DNA of 64,000 nt from Sphingobacterium sp. CZ-UAM (GCF_002000245.1 NZ_MTCM01000001.1:1364001-1428000), one strand, 5' to 3'; positions 53,157-63,541 are shown, counted from the first letter of the stretch. A program made the numbers and translations. The notes: generated by a model from the letters alone, not told the origin.

Positions 53157-54149
53157 ATGAAAATAGCTTTCTTTTCGACAAAACCTTACGATAAAGTCTT
53201 TTTTGAACGGGAAAATGAACATTATGGTTTTCAATTCAATTTTTATGAAACCCATCTTGGCCCTCATATTGTCAATGCAATTGACAATGAGAAAGTTGTC
53301 TGCGTTTTTGTAAATGATAAATTAAACCGGCAGGTAATCGAAGTTCTTGCACATAAAGGTATAAAGCTGATTGCTTTGCGATGTGCGGGTTTCAACAACG
53401 TTGATCTAGAAGCTGCAAAAGAATTTGGTATTCAGGTCTGTCGTGTTCCAGCCTATTCTCCGGAAGCTGTTGCTGAACATACGATGGCCATGTTATTGAC
53501 ACTCAATAGAAAAACCCACAAAGCCTATAACCGTGTCCGCGAACAAAACTTTGCCTTAAACGGTTTATTGGGCTTCAATATCCATCAAAAAAAGATTGGA
53601 GTAATTGGAACCGGAAAAATTGGAAAGGCATTTATCCGTATCGCACTAGGATTTGGTGCACAGGTCATTGCCTACGATTTATATCCTGACCAGGATCTGG
53701 CCAATGCCGGAGTCCAATACACCAATCTTGATCAATTATTTAAGGAATCAGATATTATCTCCTTGCATTGTCCGCTTACAGTAGATAACCATTACCTCAT
53801 CAATAAAGAGTCACTGTCAAAAATGAAGGCCGGTGTGACCATTATCAATACAAGCCGAGGCAATCTTATCCATACAAATGATGCCATTAATGCATTAAAA
53901 GAGCATAAAATAGGATTATTGGGGATTGATGTCTATGAACAGGAAGAGAAACTGTTTTTTAAAGATCTGTCCACAACGATCATAGAAGATGACACCATTC
54001 AGTTATTAATGAGTTTTCCGAACGTTTTAGTAACCGCACATCAGGCTTTTTTCACAACAGAAGCACTCACTCAAATTTCTCAACGAACATTAAAAAGTAT
54101 TGCTGACCTCTTGAACACAGGAACGACAGACAATGAAGTACTAATATAA
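53157..54149 (+). CDS. ldhA: D-lactate dehydrogenase (2-hydroxyacid dehydrogenase)
   Basis: 330 residues, fermentative type. An N- and C-terminal substrate domain flanks an NAD domain with IGVIGTGKIGKAFIRIA; RCAGFNNVDL and SRGNLIHT include substrate Arg residues, and HQAFFTTEA has the catalytic His. It reduces pyruvate to D-lactate with NADH, in the same family as E. coli LdhA. It is followed 31 bases later by the EamA exporter gene. Confidence 0.92.
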   Translation: MKIAFFSTKPYDKVFFERENEHYGFQFNFYETHLGPHIVNAIDNEKVVCVFVNDKLNRQVIEVLAHKGIKLIALRCAGFNNVDLEAAKEFGIQVCRVPAYSPEAVAEHTMAMLLTLNRKTHKAYNRVREQNFALNGLLGFNIHQKKIGVIGTGKIGKAFIRIALGFGAQVIAYDLYPDQDLANAGVQYTNLDQLFKESDIISLHCPLTVDNHYLINKESLSKMKAGVTIINTSRGNLIHTNDAINALKEHKIGLLGIDVYEQEEKLFFKDLSTTIIEDDTIQLLMSFPNVLVTAHQAFFTTEALTQISQRTLKSIADLLNTGTTDNEVLI

Positions 54150-54180
54150 CATCGCACCGAAGAGATCATTAATTTTTAAC

Positions 54181-55098
54181 ATGAATAATACAAAGAACAA
54201 TAAAGTTTTAAAAGGCTTTTTATTGGCTGTTAGCGCAGCCATACTTTGGGGTGTTTCCGGAACTTTTGGTCAATTTCTTTTTCAACAACGAGGCCTCAAT
54301 GTCGAATGGCTGATTACCATTCGAATGTTGGTAACGGGTGCTGTCCTGCTCATTTTAGCAGGAGCAAATAACCGCAGGGATCTATGGTCTATCTGGCACA
54401 ACCGTAAAGACGCCATTGATCTGCTTTTATTTAGCATTGTTGGCGTACTTGCTGTTCAATATTCCTATTTTGCTGCGATCAATTATTCCAACGCGGCTAC
54501 GGCAACGGTGATGCAATATACTGGCCCGGTTATGATCGCGATCTATATTGCGTTAAAAGAGCGGAAATTTCCCAATGGCAAAACATGCCTGGCAATTTTA
54601 CTGGCCGTATTAGGGACGTTTTTGCTGGTCACCCATGGTAAAATAGGAACATTGTCGATCTCTGGCATTGCGCTGTTCTTTGGATTAGTGTCGGCAGTAA
54701 CGCTAGCCTTTTATACCTTACAACCTGTTCATCTCCTCAATAAGTATAAATCAACAGTTGTCATTGGCTGGGGCATGCTCATCGGCGGAATTGCATTTTG
54801 TTTTGTCAGGGCTCCCTGGGATGTTGCCGGTGTCTGGGATATGCAAACCTATTCTTATACATCGTTTATCGTTATTTTTGGAACCCTCATTCCTTTTTAC
54901 GCATACCTCACAGCAGTCAAGTTAATTGGCGGTCAAAAAACTAGCCTGCTCGCTTCTGCAGAACCTTTATCAGCGGCATTACTGGCGGTATTATGGCTTA
55001 ACACCCCATTTGTCTTTACCGACTGGATGGGTACTGCATGTATTATTCTGACTATTATCTTATTGGGAACATCGAAAAAAGAAGAAGCAAAACCTTGA
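54181..55098 (+). CDS. EamA-family (DMT) transporter
   Basis: 305 residues with ten predicted membrane segments in two EamA repeats (first AAILWGVSGTFGQFLF through LGTFLLVTHG; second ISGIALFFGLVSAVTLAFYTLQPV through IILLGTS). RhaT/YdcZ-like DMT proteins export amino acids, metabolites or drugs; the substrate is unknown. It follows ldhA closely and may be in the same transcript. Confidence 0.9.
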   Translation: MNNTKNNKVLKGFLLAVSAAILWGVSGTFGQFLFQQRGLNVEWLITIRMLVTGAVLLILAGANNRRDLWSIWHNRKDAIDLLLFSIVGVLAVQYSYFAAINYSNAATATVMQYTGPVMIAIYIALKERKFPNGKTCLAILLAVLGTFLLVTHGKIGTLSISGIALFFGLVSAVTLAFYTLQPVHLLNKYKSTVVIGWGMLIGGIAFCFVRAPWDVAGVWDMQTYSYTSFIVIFGTLIPFYAYLTAVKLIGGQKTSLLASAEPLSAALLAVLWLNTPFVFTDWMGTACIILTIILLGTSKKEEAKP

Positions 55099-55165
55099 TC
55101 TTTCAACACAGGTCATCGAAAAAATGAAAGCAGAATTACAGGCATAAATCAACGTATCATACGGG

Positions 55166-55185
55166 ATCAAATGATACCATTTGAT
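55166..55185. terminator. Hairpin between convergent EamA and hxlR-type genes
   Basis: ATCAAATG (55166-55173), loop ATAC, CATTTGAT (55178-55185): perfect 8-bp stem. Only short T-runs follow on either strand, so it is a weaker terminator candidate. Confidence 0.4.
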
Positions 55186-55188
55186 TTG

Positions 55189-55533
55189 CTACTGATCTCT
55201 TAATTCTTGCTTATAGCTTAACCACCATTCATCCAGTTGCTCGATAATCGGAAGCAAAGTCTTGCCTATTTCACTCAGTTTATATTCGACACGCGGTGGT
55301 GATTCTGCATAAATCTGTCGGCACAGGATGCCATCGCGCTCCAGTTCACGCAATTGAACAGTTAATGTAGTCTGCGCCATATCATCCATTTCTCTTCGCA
55401 ATTCCCCAAACCGCTTAGGGCACTCTTTTGCAATGGCTTTGATCAGTAAAACCTTCCATTTTCCACCTATAATCTTAAAGATACCATTGACATCGCAGCA
55501 ACTGCCAAAAAACTCACTTTTTTTTTCGTCCAT
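55189..55533 (-). CDS. HxlR-family winged-helix regulator
   Basis: 114 residues from the ATG at 55533 (GAGG five bases upstream; a GTG two codons earlier is less likely). The HxlR pattern is evident: CCDVNGIFKIIGGKWKVLLIKAI, FGELRREMDDMAQTTLTVQLRELERDGILCRQIY, PPRVEYKLSEIGKTLLPII. Near-adjacent N-terminal Cys residues (CC) may respond to thiol or quinone stress, as in some relatives. It is divergent from an MFS exporter gene, which it likely represses; the 118-base gap holds ACTAAGTA near 55571. Confidence 0.9.
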   Translation of the reverse strand: MDEKKSEFFGSCCDVNGIFKIIGGKWKVLLIKAIAKECPKRFGELRREMDDMAQTTLTVQLRELERDGILCRQIYAESPPRVEYKLSEIGKTLLPIIEQLDEWWLSYKQELRDQ

Positions 55534-55651
55534 AATCACCTCATACTGACCATTAGTTCATAAAACCATACTAAGTACATCATTTATAACTACTTGATCA
55601 TAAAAAATTTCCAAACTACTTTTGACTATAAAATTATCAAAAACTTTCTAT

Positions 55652-57100
55652 ATGCGCTTCCAAATTAAAGATTTGCTTCATATTTCTATCCTATCCATTG
55701 GCATCTTTTTGTTCGTCATTGATTTATTCATTATCAATGTTTCCTTACCGACCATACAACATGCGTTGGACCTGAGTAATAGTGCAACGCAATGGATTAT
55801 TATTCTATATATCATTGGATATGCTAGCCTGCTGATCAATGCGGGTAATGCCGGAGATTATTTTGGCAAAAAGAAATTATACTTACTGGGTATGGCCGGT
55901 TTTACGGTTGCATCGATATTATGCGGAATGGCAACCAATATCTATTTCTTATTACTCGGCAGGCTGCTCCAGGGAATTAGTTCAGGTATGATGGTACCTC
56001 AGGGTATCGCATTAATTACCTTACTTTTTGAAGATGCGGCAAAACGATCGATGGCCTTGGGGGTATATGGCAGTATTGCTGGTATTGCTTCTGTTATCGG
56101 CCAGCTACTCGGTGGTTTGCTTCCGGATCAATCCTGGATACAGGAAAGCTGGCGCCTTATTTTCCTCATCAATATCCCTATTGGTGCCCTTGCCTGCATT
56201 GCCGCTTATCACTATGTCCCTAGCGATAAGACAAACCCCAAATCCACCATCTCGTTTATACCGATGCTGACTTTATTTATACTCATGATAGGCATGATAT
56301 ACCCCTTGATCATGGGACCTGAATTGCATTGGCCCATCTGGTGTATATTATTGTTAGGGACTGCCTTCATCTTAACACTGTTGTTCCTGAAAAAACAGAA
56401 GCAACTTGACCAAATGGGGCAACAGGCACTTTTTAATTTCTCACTCTTTCGCAGCAAGGTCTTCAACCTCGGGCTAATCGCTGCACTGGCCTACTACATG
56501 GTTCAAGATGCCTATTTTATTATTAATTCCAATTATTTACAGAATCACAAAAGTTATACCGCAACAATGACAGGTATTGCATTTGTTTATCAGGGTGTAG
56601 GCTACGTTGTTGCCAGCCTGATGGTGAGCAGGTTGATTCAGCGCCATGGCAAAGCTGTTGTAATCACCGGATTGACAATAATGGTTATAGGCCTGTTTCT
56701 TCATTTACATATTTTCAATAAAGTAAATGTCGCAAGCCATCAGCTTTATTTGCTCTTTTTCTTTTATGGGCTTGGCTGTGGTAGTGTACTTCCATCCCTG
56801 ATGACGCTCGCATTAAAAGATGTAAACAAGGAATTAATCGGTGTAGGGTCCGCCATCTATCTCACTATACAACAACTATCTATCTGTCTAGGTATCGCGT
56901 TTGTTGTCGGCTTGTTCTTACATCAAAATGGAGACAGTTTTTTCCAACTGCGTCATATTACTGCTGCTTATGGTTATGCGACTACGGTATCTATGCTGTT
57001 ACTTATGTTGGTGGCCTTTTGCATTGTCTGCTTACCGACAATTCGGAAACCGAAGGAGAACTTTATTAACGCTCAGCAGCAGTATGACCGTGAAGTATAA
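55652..57100 (+). CDS. MFS transporter, DHA2 (14-segment) drug-exporter family
   Basis: 482 residues from the ATG at 55652. About 14 membrane segments; DHA2 features include DLFIINVSLPTIQHALDLSNSATQWIIILY in segment 1-2, GDYFGKKKLYLLGM in the loop 2-3 motif, and GSIAGIASVIGQLLGGLL of motif C. Members export drugs and dyes with proton uptake (compare EmrB, QacA). The divergent HxlR regulator probably controls it. The 3' end faces a membrane protein gene 21 bases away. Confidence 0.92.
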   Translation: MRFQIKDLLHISILSIGIFLFVIDLFIINVSLPTIQHALDLSNSATQWIIILYIIGYASLLINAGNAGDYFGKKKLYLLGMAGFTVASILCGMATNIYFLLLGRLLQGISSGMMVPQGIALITLLFEDAAKRSMALGVYGSIAGIASVIGQLLGGLLPDQSWIQESWRLIFLINIPIGALACIAAYHYVPSDKTNPKSTISFIPMLTLFILMIGMIYPLIMGPELHWPIWCILLLGTAFILTLLFLKKQKQLDQMGQQALFNFSLFRSKVFNLGLIAALAYYMVQDAYFIINSNYLQNHKSYTATMTGIAFVYQGVGYVVASLMVSRLIQRHGKAVVITGLTIMVIGLFLHLHIFNKVNVASHQLYLLFFFYGLGCGSVLPSLMTLALKDVNKELIGVGSAIYLTIQQLSICLGIAFVVGLFLHQNGDSFFQLRHITAAYGYATTVSMLLLMLVAFCIVCLPTIRKPKENFINAQQQYDREV

Positions 57101-57121
57101 GTATGCCGATGAAGTATTGAA

Positions 57122-58072
57122 TTAATATTTTGGTTCGTATTTTTTAAACAACGCGTAGTCATATGGGATGTGCATACTTAAAGACTTGGCCTCCCATGTA
57201 TCTCCACCTTCGGGAAGATAAAAGTCATAAGCATTGTCAAGGAAATTCTCCCCATCAGGAGCTTCCTGCCAGTGTTTTTTTTCTCGATTATAGAGTAATA
57301 TCATGCAGCTTACACAGTGTTCGTTCCCCTCTTTCTTGGGGTTTTCATAACATTTACCAATTTTGATATTCAGCTTTTGTTCAATAATAACATCTGTCAA
57401 TCGTCTATTCGTGAGATAGATTAAAGCCAATTGTGCATCTTCATCTGTGGGAGACTTCCTGGCAGGTATCAGTTTGTCAAATTGCGCATTTTTAATCTTT
57501 GCCATTTCTGCTGATTTAAATTCTGGGGCAAGAAGATTGGTATCGACAGGACGAAAGTCCTCCACATCAGTTACACGGGTGACACCGGGCTCTAAGGAAG
57601 ATCCCCGTGATGCTGTATCAGCATCCAACGCCGCTGAACCACCATCATTTTTACCAAATACCTGAGCTAGTTCCGACAAATGATGTCCGATATGGTTAAA
57701 ACCAACAACATAATGTAAAAAAACAAAACCTATCACAAGTACAGATAAGCCTATTATTAAGCCCTTTTTACTCCCTTCCCCTTTGCTTTTGTCTTTTTCT
57801 ACTTCCAAAAAAGAAGATGGGACAGGCTCTTGACGAGCAGTGGAATTGCTGTGAGGAACCTCGTCATAATCAACTAAAAATAGGTCTTTACCATCGAAAA
57901 GATCAATATGTCCATCTTCGAACATTTGGATAATATCTTGGGCCGTTTTCAATTTTACATTTGCGCGATTGGCGATCAGTTTAATAGCATCATCGTAATT
58001 GTCTTGCTTAATTAAATCTATAATTATTTCTTTATCGATTTCGACATTGTTGACGAGAAAAGTTTTGTTCAT
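57122..58072 (-). CDS. Single-pass membrane protein of unknown function
   Basis: 316 residues. The N-terminal ~110 are cytosolic: NNVEIDKEIIIDLIKQDNYDDAIKLIANRANVKLKTAQDIIQMFEDG looks like a small helical ribosomal-L7/L12-like or regulator-binding module. A single membrane segment follows (~105-125: KGLIIGLSVLVIGFVFLHYVVGF), then a mature domain with C-x-SCMILLYN motif near 270 and no known fold. It could be an anti-sigma-like or scaffold protein, but no sigma factor is adjacent. I do not recognise a family. Confidence 0.7.
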   Translation of the reverse strand: MNKTFLVNNVEIDKEIIIDLIKQDNYDDAIKLIANRANVKLKTAQDIIQMFEDGHIDLFDGKDLFLVDYDEVPHSNSTARQEPVPSSFLEVEKDKSKGEGSKKGLIIGLSVLVIGFVFLHYVVGFNHIGHHLSELAQVFGKNDGGSAALDADTASRGSSLEPGVTRVTDVEDFRPVDTNLLAPEFKSAEMAKIKNAQFDKLIPARKSPTDEDAQLALIYLTNRRLTDVIIEQKLNIKIGKCYENPKKEGNEHCVSCMILLYNREKKHWQEAPDGENFLDNAYDFYLPEGGDTWEAKSLSMHIPYDYALFKKYEPKY

Positions 58073-58152
58073 CTGCTTGTATCTTCTTTCAGTTGATTCC
58101 TGTTATATTATGTTCTTTATGATATTCAAAAATGAGATTAATAAATGGAAGA

Positions 58153-61100
58153 TCAATGAAAATTCCGTCCTTTATAAAAAACATCATTCACCGGCTCATC
58201 CTCTTCTGCCAGATTTTTTAATAAACCGGACATATCAAAGCAACGTTCGGCAATGACATGGATCACCTCTCCTTCCACCTGTACTTTTCCGGCAACCATA
58301 AATAATTTAGCCCGAAGAATCTCCTTTCGGTATTTTTCGAATATCTTACTCCAGATAACTACATTTGCAAATCCGGTATCATCCTCAATGGTCACAAATA
58401 GCACGCCTTTGGAGGTACCCGGGCGCTGCCGTACGGTAATCAATCCACATACCTTTACGGGCATATTATTTTTGATCAGGCTTAATTTTTCGGTTGGTAC
58501 GATATGCAGAAGATCTAATTTGTCACGCAGGAAACTTACGGGATGCGCTTTGATGGATAACCCGGTTCTTGCATAATCAGCTACGACATGTTGACTGGGA
58601 CGCAACAAAGGTAGCTCAATCTGCCCTTCTATGCTTTGTGGAGAAGGTTTTCCTGCAAATAATCCAATGGAGCGATCTCCCAAGGCTGAGATTTCCCACA
58701 GAGCTCTCCGCCGATCGAATCCTAATGAACGGAAAGCATCTGCCGCAGCTAGGCGTTCCAGTCCTGATAGGGATAAGCCAACTTCCATCATCCTTGTGAT
58801 CGCCGAATATCCATGTTGTCGCCCCGAGGTCAGTAACAGCGCTTCTTCTTCCGAAAATCCCTTGATCTGACGTAAGCCCAAGCGCAGGGCATGCGGGCGC
58901 CCCATTTCCCCTTCCAGCGTATTATCCCAGTGGGAATGGTTGATATCTATGGGAAGAACTTTCACCCCATGGCGCTCCGCATCTATAACGATCTGCGCAG
59001 GCTGATAAAATCCCATAGGCTGACTATTGAGCAAAGATGCCGCAAAAATATCGGGGTAATGGCATTTGATCCAGGATGAAACATAGACCAGCAGCGCAAA
59101 AGAAGCCGCATGGCTTTCCGGAAAACCATAACTCCCGAACCCTTCCAGCTGTCGAAAAACCCGTTCGGCAAACTCGGCAGTATAATCTTTCTTCACCATA
59201 CCGTCGATCATCTTTTGCTTGAAGACCGACACCTGCCCTTTCGCTTTGAAGGTCGCCATACTACGCCGCAGTTCATCTGCCTCGGCCGGTGTAAATCCGG
59301 CCGCAACAATCGCAATCTCCATGGCCTGTTCCTGAAACAGCGGAACACCCAAGGTTTTTTCCAGAATCGCCTTAATTTCTTCCTTAGGATAGTCCACAGC
59401 CTCTTCCTTATTACGACGGCGCAGGTATGGATGCACCATATCCCCCTGTATCGGCCCCGGACGTACAATAGCCACCTCAATAACCAGATCATAAAATTCC
59501 CTCGGTTTTAGTCGTGGCAACATGGACATCTGCGCCCTGCTCTCAATCTGAAATACCCCCAGGGTATCGGCATGACAGATCATATCATATACCTTTGGAT
59601 CCTCAACTTCTCCAATCTTGGCCAATGTCAGGTCCAGCCCATAATGCCTTTTGGCAAGATCAAAAGCCTTCCGGATACAGGTCAACATTCCCAATGCCAG
59701 TACATCTACTTTCAGGAAACCCAGCGCTTCCAGATCATCTTTGTTCCACTCCAGATTGGTCCGGTTATCCATGCGGGCATTTACCAATGGACAGAGTTCA
59801 TGCAGATTGCCCTGTGTAATAACAAAACCACCGGTATGTTGTCCCAGCTGCCTTGGAAAACCGATATACTGATGGGTCAGTTCGAGCACCTTACGCAAAT
59901 GTGGATCGTCGGGATTAAGGCCCTGCTCTATCAAGCGCTCCAGGTCAATATAATCATCCCAATGGCTGCTGACCACGCCGGCTAGACGGCCGACAGTATC
60001 CATGGATAGCCCCATTGCTTTCCCCACATCACGTACAGCCCCTTTGGCGCGTACCTGTGTCACCGTGGCCACAATAGCCGCGCGGTTGCGACCATACTTC
60101 TCATAAATGTACTGGATCACCTCTTCGCGGCGTTCGTGTTCAAAATCAACATCGATGTCGGGTGGTTCATCCCGCGCATCGGACATAAACCGTGCGAAGA
60201 GCAAGCGGAATTCCGCAGGATTGACTGAGGTAATACCTAGGCAATAACAAATCGTCGAATTGGCAGCCGAGCCACGACCTTGACATAAGATGCCCTGTTC
60301 TTTTGCAAAACGCACATAATCATAAACGGTCAGAAAATAAGAAGCGTAATTTTTCCGTTCGATAAAATCAAGTTCCATCTGGATGGTATCCCGGATAGCA
60401 TCAGGGATTTGATCGCCAAACCTATCTTTCGCCCCTTTCCATGTCAAATAGACCAATTCTTCCTGCGCGGTACGCCCATTCGAAGACAGTTCATCTGGAT
60501 AAACATATTTGAGGTCATCCAGGGAGAAGCTGCATGCTGTTGCTATTTCCATTGTCCTTGCAATAGCATCAGGATAGGGTCTAAAGAGGCGCTCCATCTC
60601 TGCTATAGGTTTCAGATACCGTTCGGCATTGGGGTACAATTTAAATCCTGCATTTTGAATGGTGCATTTCTCACGGATGCAGGTTAAAACATCCTGTAGT
60701 TCCCGCCGTTCGGGGACATGATAATATACATCACCCAAAGCCACAAGGGGAATAGCAAGACTATCGCCCAATTGTTGCATACGGAACAAGAGCTTTGCAT
60801 CGTCACCACGGTATAGCCGTTTGATACCCAAATATAGGGCTACGCCCAGTTGCTGCTTATATTCCGTTACAAAAGCGATAAAATCGGCTTCCAGTTCAAA
60901 TTTGGCTGTTAACCGAGTGGGAGGACAAACGATAAATCGAATTCCTTCCCTATACTGATATACATCCGAGCGGTACAGCTGACATTTCCCTTTCTCAGCG
61001 CGCAGATTACCGACTGTCAATAAGGATGACAGCCGTCCATAAGCTTCTTTATCGGTTGGGTAAGCCAATAAACTCGGGCCATCCTGTAAGTCTAGGCGAC

Positions 61101-61296
61101 AAGCTGGGATAAGGGTTATACCGTGCTTCTTCGCGGCAGTATGGGCGCGAACTATACCCGCAAAACTATTCCGGTCAGTAACCGCAATTTTGCGGTATCC
61201 CAATTGTGCTGCACGTTCCATCAATTCTTCCGGATGGGAAGCCCCTTCCAAAAAACTAAAATTGCTCGTTACCTGTAATTCACAATAACCCATCAT
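58153..61296 (-). CDS. dnaE2: Error-prone DNA polymerase III alpha subunit (DnaE2/ImuC)
   Basis: About 1047 residues from the ATG at 61296, which overlaps the imuB stop (TAATG). N-terminal PHP domain, polymerase palm with PDIDVDFEHERREEVIQYI (catalytic Asp residues), finger region, and a C-terminal OB-fold. It lacks the C-terminal exonuclease-binding part of replicative DnaE. It is the catalytic polymerase of the ImuA-ImuB-DnaE2 mutasome, which copies damaged DNA with low fidelity. A second ATG is one codon later. The promoter upstream of imuA carries the palindrome described at 63571. Confidence 0.94.
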   Translation of the reverse strand: MMGYCELQVTSNFSFLEGASHPEELMERAAQLGYRKIAVTDRNSFAGIVRAHTAAKKHGITLIPACRLDLQDGPSLLAYPTDKEAYGRLSSLLTVGNLRAEKGKCQLYRSDVYQYREGIRFIVCPPTRLTAKFELEADFIAFVTEYKQQLGVALYLGIKRLYRGDDAKLLFRMQQLGDSLAIPLVALGDVYYHVPERRELQDVLTCIREKCTIQNAGFKLYPNAERYLKPIAEMERLFRPYPDAIARTMEIATACSFSLDDLKYVYPDELSSNGRTAQEELVYLTWKGAKDRFGDQIPDAIRDTIQMELDFIERKNYASYFLTVYDYVRFAKEQGILCQGRGSAANSTICYCLGITSVNPAEFRLLFARFMSDARDEPPDIDVDFEHERREEVIQYIYEKYGRNRAAIVATVTQVRAKGAVRDVGKAMGLSMDTVGRLAGVVSSHWDDYIDLERLIEQGLNPDDPHLRKVLELTHQYIGFPRQLGQHTGGFVITQGNLHELCPLVNARMDNRTNLEWNKDDLEALGFLKVDVLALGMLTCIRKAFDLAKRHYGLDLTLAKIGEVEDPKVYDMICHADTLGVFQIESRAQMSMLPRLKPREFYDLVIEVAIVRPGPIQGDMVHPYLRRRNKEEAVDYPKEEIKAILEKTLGVPLFQEQAMEIAIVAAGFTPAEADELRRSMATFKAKGQVSVFKQKMIDGMVKKDYTAEFAERVFRQLEGFGSYGFPESHAASFALLVYVSSWIKCHYPDIFAASLLNSQPMGFYQPAQIVIDAERHGVKVLPIDINHSHWDNTLEGEMGRPHALRLGLRQIKGFSEEEALLLTSGRQHGYSAITRMMEVGLSLSGLERLAAADAFRSLGFDRRRALWEISALGDRSIGLFAGKPSPQSIEGQIELPLLRPSQHVVADYARTGLSIKAHPVSFLRDKLDLLHIVPTEKLSLIKNNMPVKVCGLITVRQRPGTSKGVLFVTIEDDTGFANVVIWSKIFEKYRKEILRAKLFMVAGKVQVEGEVIHVIAERCFDMSGLLKNLAEEDEPVNDVFYKGRNFH

Positions 61297-62798
61297 TATG
61301 CAAAAAATCCATGTAAAAACCATTGATTGGACAAACTGTCGTCGTAATGCCCCGAACGGTAAAGCCAATATCGCTGGCCTTTCTCATCCTCAACGGCATA
61401 ATAATCACGATGTTCACCTTTTTCTATCCACCACTCCCGTTCAATACGCTCCGGCCCATCCGCCTTTTTAATGGTATAGATTTCCCCTTTGTAGCGAAAT
61501 AACAGTGGTGGATAATCCGGAATAGGTGCTGTAACCAGAATAGGTTCTGGTATGCGCAATAAACGTGTAGGCCGGGGTCTTTCAATTTGCCAGTCAACAG
61601 TGGCTACTTCCCGGACTGAATCAGCAGTTTTCATGGACCGCTCAGGCCAATAATGTGCTGCGGGCAGAAAACGGGAAATTTCACAGGCAGGGTCTCTGCT
61701 TTTCAGACGATCCAATAATTCAGTGACCTTGGGATTATCTAATCCTATGCGATTACCCCATAAGTTCTCCTGAACAGGATCGACCTCTTCAACCTGGGGT
61801 ACCTTCAAGATAAACAATTCAATACCCAATGCAGGTTCTATCTGTGCGATCTTCAAGGCAAATAACTGAAACAAGTGCTGTTCATGCGCTGTCGCCCGAT
61901 TAGTTCCGATGTTGATCTGTTCGATTTTTCCGTCAACACGGTGACATTGTAATACCGCCTCCCGTACACCTTTACCTTCCCCGATCAGGCGTTTACAGAT
62001 TGCTTGTAAAAGTTGCTGCAGCGCAAGCTCAATACCTTCAGCTGTACGGATCGGTTCCATACAGGGTAAACGTTCTTCATAGGGAAGGATAGGTTTTATG
62101 GAAACAATAAATTCATCCTCATGCCCAATAGCCTGATCCAAGCGGAAAAGCAAATGATTTCCAAAACGTCTGCGAAGCGCAGTACGTGGCATGGTCGCAA
62201 AACTTCCAATAGTTTTTAAACCAAGGCTTTGCAATCTTTCCAGTACAGAAGTTTCCAGGCGAAGTGCCTGTGCAGGTAAAGTCAATAAGGTATCAAACTG
62301 CATATTTGCCTTTACAATGCTGTTTTCCTTACCGAATCGGGCTATTGCCCAAGCCGCACCGATGGTATCTGCAATACTTATCTGTACATCGTAGCCATGC
62401 TGCTGAAATCTCTGGCCGATATGCCGGATATAAGATTCCTCTCCTCCCCAGAGGTGGGCACAACCACTGATATCCAAAATGATTCCTTCAGGTGGATCTA
62501 TCGCTACAACAGGTGTATACCGGATACACCAATGCGCAATGCTGTGGAGCAATTTTTCCGTTAATCCAGGACGTTCATTGATCACTTTTAAGGAGGGTAA
62601 AAATGCTTTTACATCCGCAATGGCCAAGCCAGGATACACCCCTTCCTGTTCAGCCAAATGATTACTGGCATTGACGATCAGCTTTCCATGGTTAGGAATC
62701 GCCAATACAAAAGGTATTCCCTTGAGCTGGGGATGCCCAACAGCCATCCAATCAGTTTTTAGATGGCGAAACCACAGGGATGCAAATCGCTTTTTCAT
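61296..62798 (-). CDS. imuB: ImuB, Y-family polymerase-like clamp adaptor
   Basis: 500 residues with Y-family architecture but lost catalytic residues: the first motif reads LWFRHLKTDWMAVGHP rather than the usual DxDxFFA, and the later SxDE site is ILDISGCAHLWGG. ImuB proteins are inactive as polymerases and bridge the beta clamp, ImuA and DnaE2. It overlaps imuA by four bases (62795-62798) and dnaE2 by the TAATG junction. Loss of the acid residues is what the family shows. Confidence 0.92.
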   Translation of the reverse strand: MKKRFASLWFRHLKTDWMAVGHPQLKGIPFVLAIPNHGKLIVNASNHLAEQEGVYPGLAIADVKAFLPSLKVINERPGLTEKLLHSIAHWCIRYTPVVAIDPPEGIILDISGCAHLWGGEESYIRHIGQRFQQHGYDVQISIADTIGAAWAIARFGKENSIVKANMQFDTLLTLPAQALRLETSVLERLQSLGLKTIGSFATMPRTALRRRFGNHLLFRLDQAIGHEDEFIVSIKPILPYEERLPCMEPIRTAEGIELALQQLLQAICKRLIGEGKGVREAVLQCHRVDGKIEQINIGTNRATAHEQHLFQLFALKIAQIEPALGIELFILKVPQVEEVDPVQENLWGNRIGLDNPKVTELLDRLKSRDPACEISRFLPAAHYWPERSMKTADSVREVATVDWQIERPRPTRLLRIPEPILVTAPIPDYPPLLFRYKGEIYTIKKADGPERIEREWWIEKGEHRDYYAVEDEKGQRYWLYRSGHYDDSLSNQWFLHGFFA

Positions 62799-63541
62799 GC
62801 CAATCCCTGGTTAAGATAAGATTGTGCCCAGTCTGAGGGCTCTTGCCTTGTTTTAGTAACAGGCTCAAAACCCTCGGCAGTCCATGTCATCTGCCAGCAC
62901 CCCGGATTTCCGTTCCTGACTTTCAACAAGGAAATATCCCAACTTGGATAGCCAATTCCCGGCAATCCATCTTCCAATTGACTCGGCCGCGAACTAATTT
63001 TCCATCGTGCGGCACAGGCTGTGGCACCCAGTAACTTCGGGTTATGCTGTAGGATAAATCCCGTCACTGCACTTTTCTCCACGGCCAACTGCAAGCGCCG
63101 CGACTGTACAAAGTCCAAATGATGTATCTCCGCCAATACAGCCGTTATCCCCTCGCATTTCAAAGCCTCTTCCATCGCCCATAAAACATCTTTTTCCCGT
63201 TCCATACGGACGAAAATGACATGTTCAGGAACAACACCAAACGATTTCAGGGCGGTGGGAAATAGGGTATGAAAACAGCTTATCCAAATACAGATCCCAC
63301 CATTACACATCAGCTTACCCAACAGTCCACTGATAAATCCACAGGAAACAGCTCCTCCTACCCGATCAAAACTAACAAATTCGTGAATTACTCCCCTTGG
63401 AAAAATTCCATTGGGGAAAGCCTCTTCCAATGGACCAAGGCCCATCGGAAGTACATCAGCCGATTTTTGTGGTACTCCCTGCCATACCAACAGGTCCTTT
63501 TTCAATTGGCCAATTAAAGCTTTTTTTTCTGTTAATAACAT
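62795..63541 (-). CDS. imuA: ImuA, RecA-like mutasome component
   Basis: 248 residues from the ATG at 63541 with GGAGG five bases upstream; a GTG at 63547 is too close to that site. The RecA-like core is short: LPMGLGPLEEAFPNGIFPRGVIHEFVSFD, then GGAVSCGFISGLLGKLMCNGG and later RRLQLAVEKSAVTGFILQHN. It is the first gene of the imuA-imuB-dnaE2 cassette. In other bacteria this operon is induced by DNA damage. Here a perfect palindrome overlaps its -7 box, which supports repression. Confidence 0.9.
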   Translation of the reverse strand: MLLTEKKALIGQLKKDLLVWQGVPQKSADVLPMGLGPLEEAFPNGIFPRGVIHEFVSFDRVGGAVSCGFISGLLGKLMCNGGICIWISCFHTLFPTALKSFGVVPEHVIFVRMEREKDVLWAMEEALKCEGITAVLAEIHHLDFVQSRRLQLAVEKSAVTGFILQHNPKLLGATACAARWKISSRPSQLEDGLPGIGYPSWDISLLKVRNGNPGCWQMTWTAEGFEPVTKTRQEPSDWAQSYLNQGLA

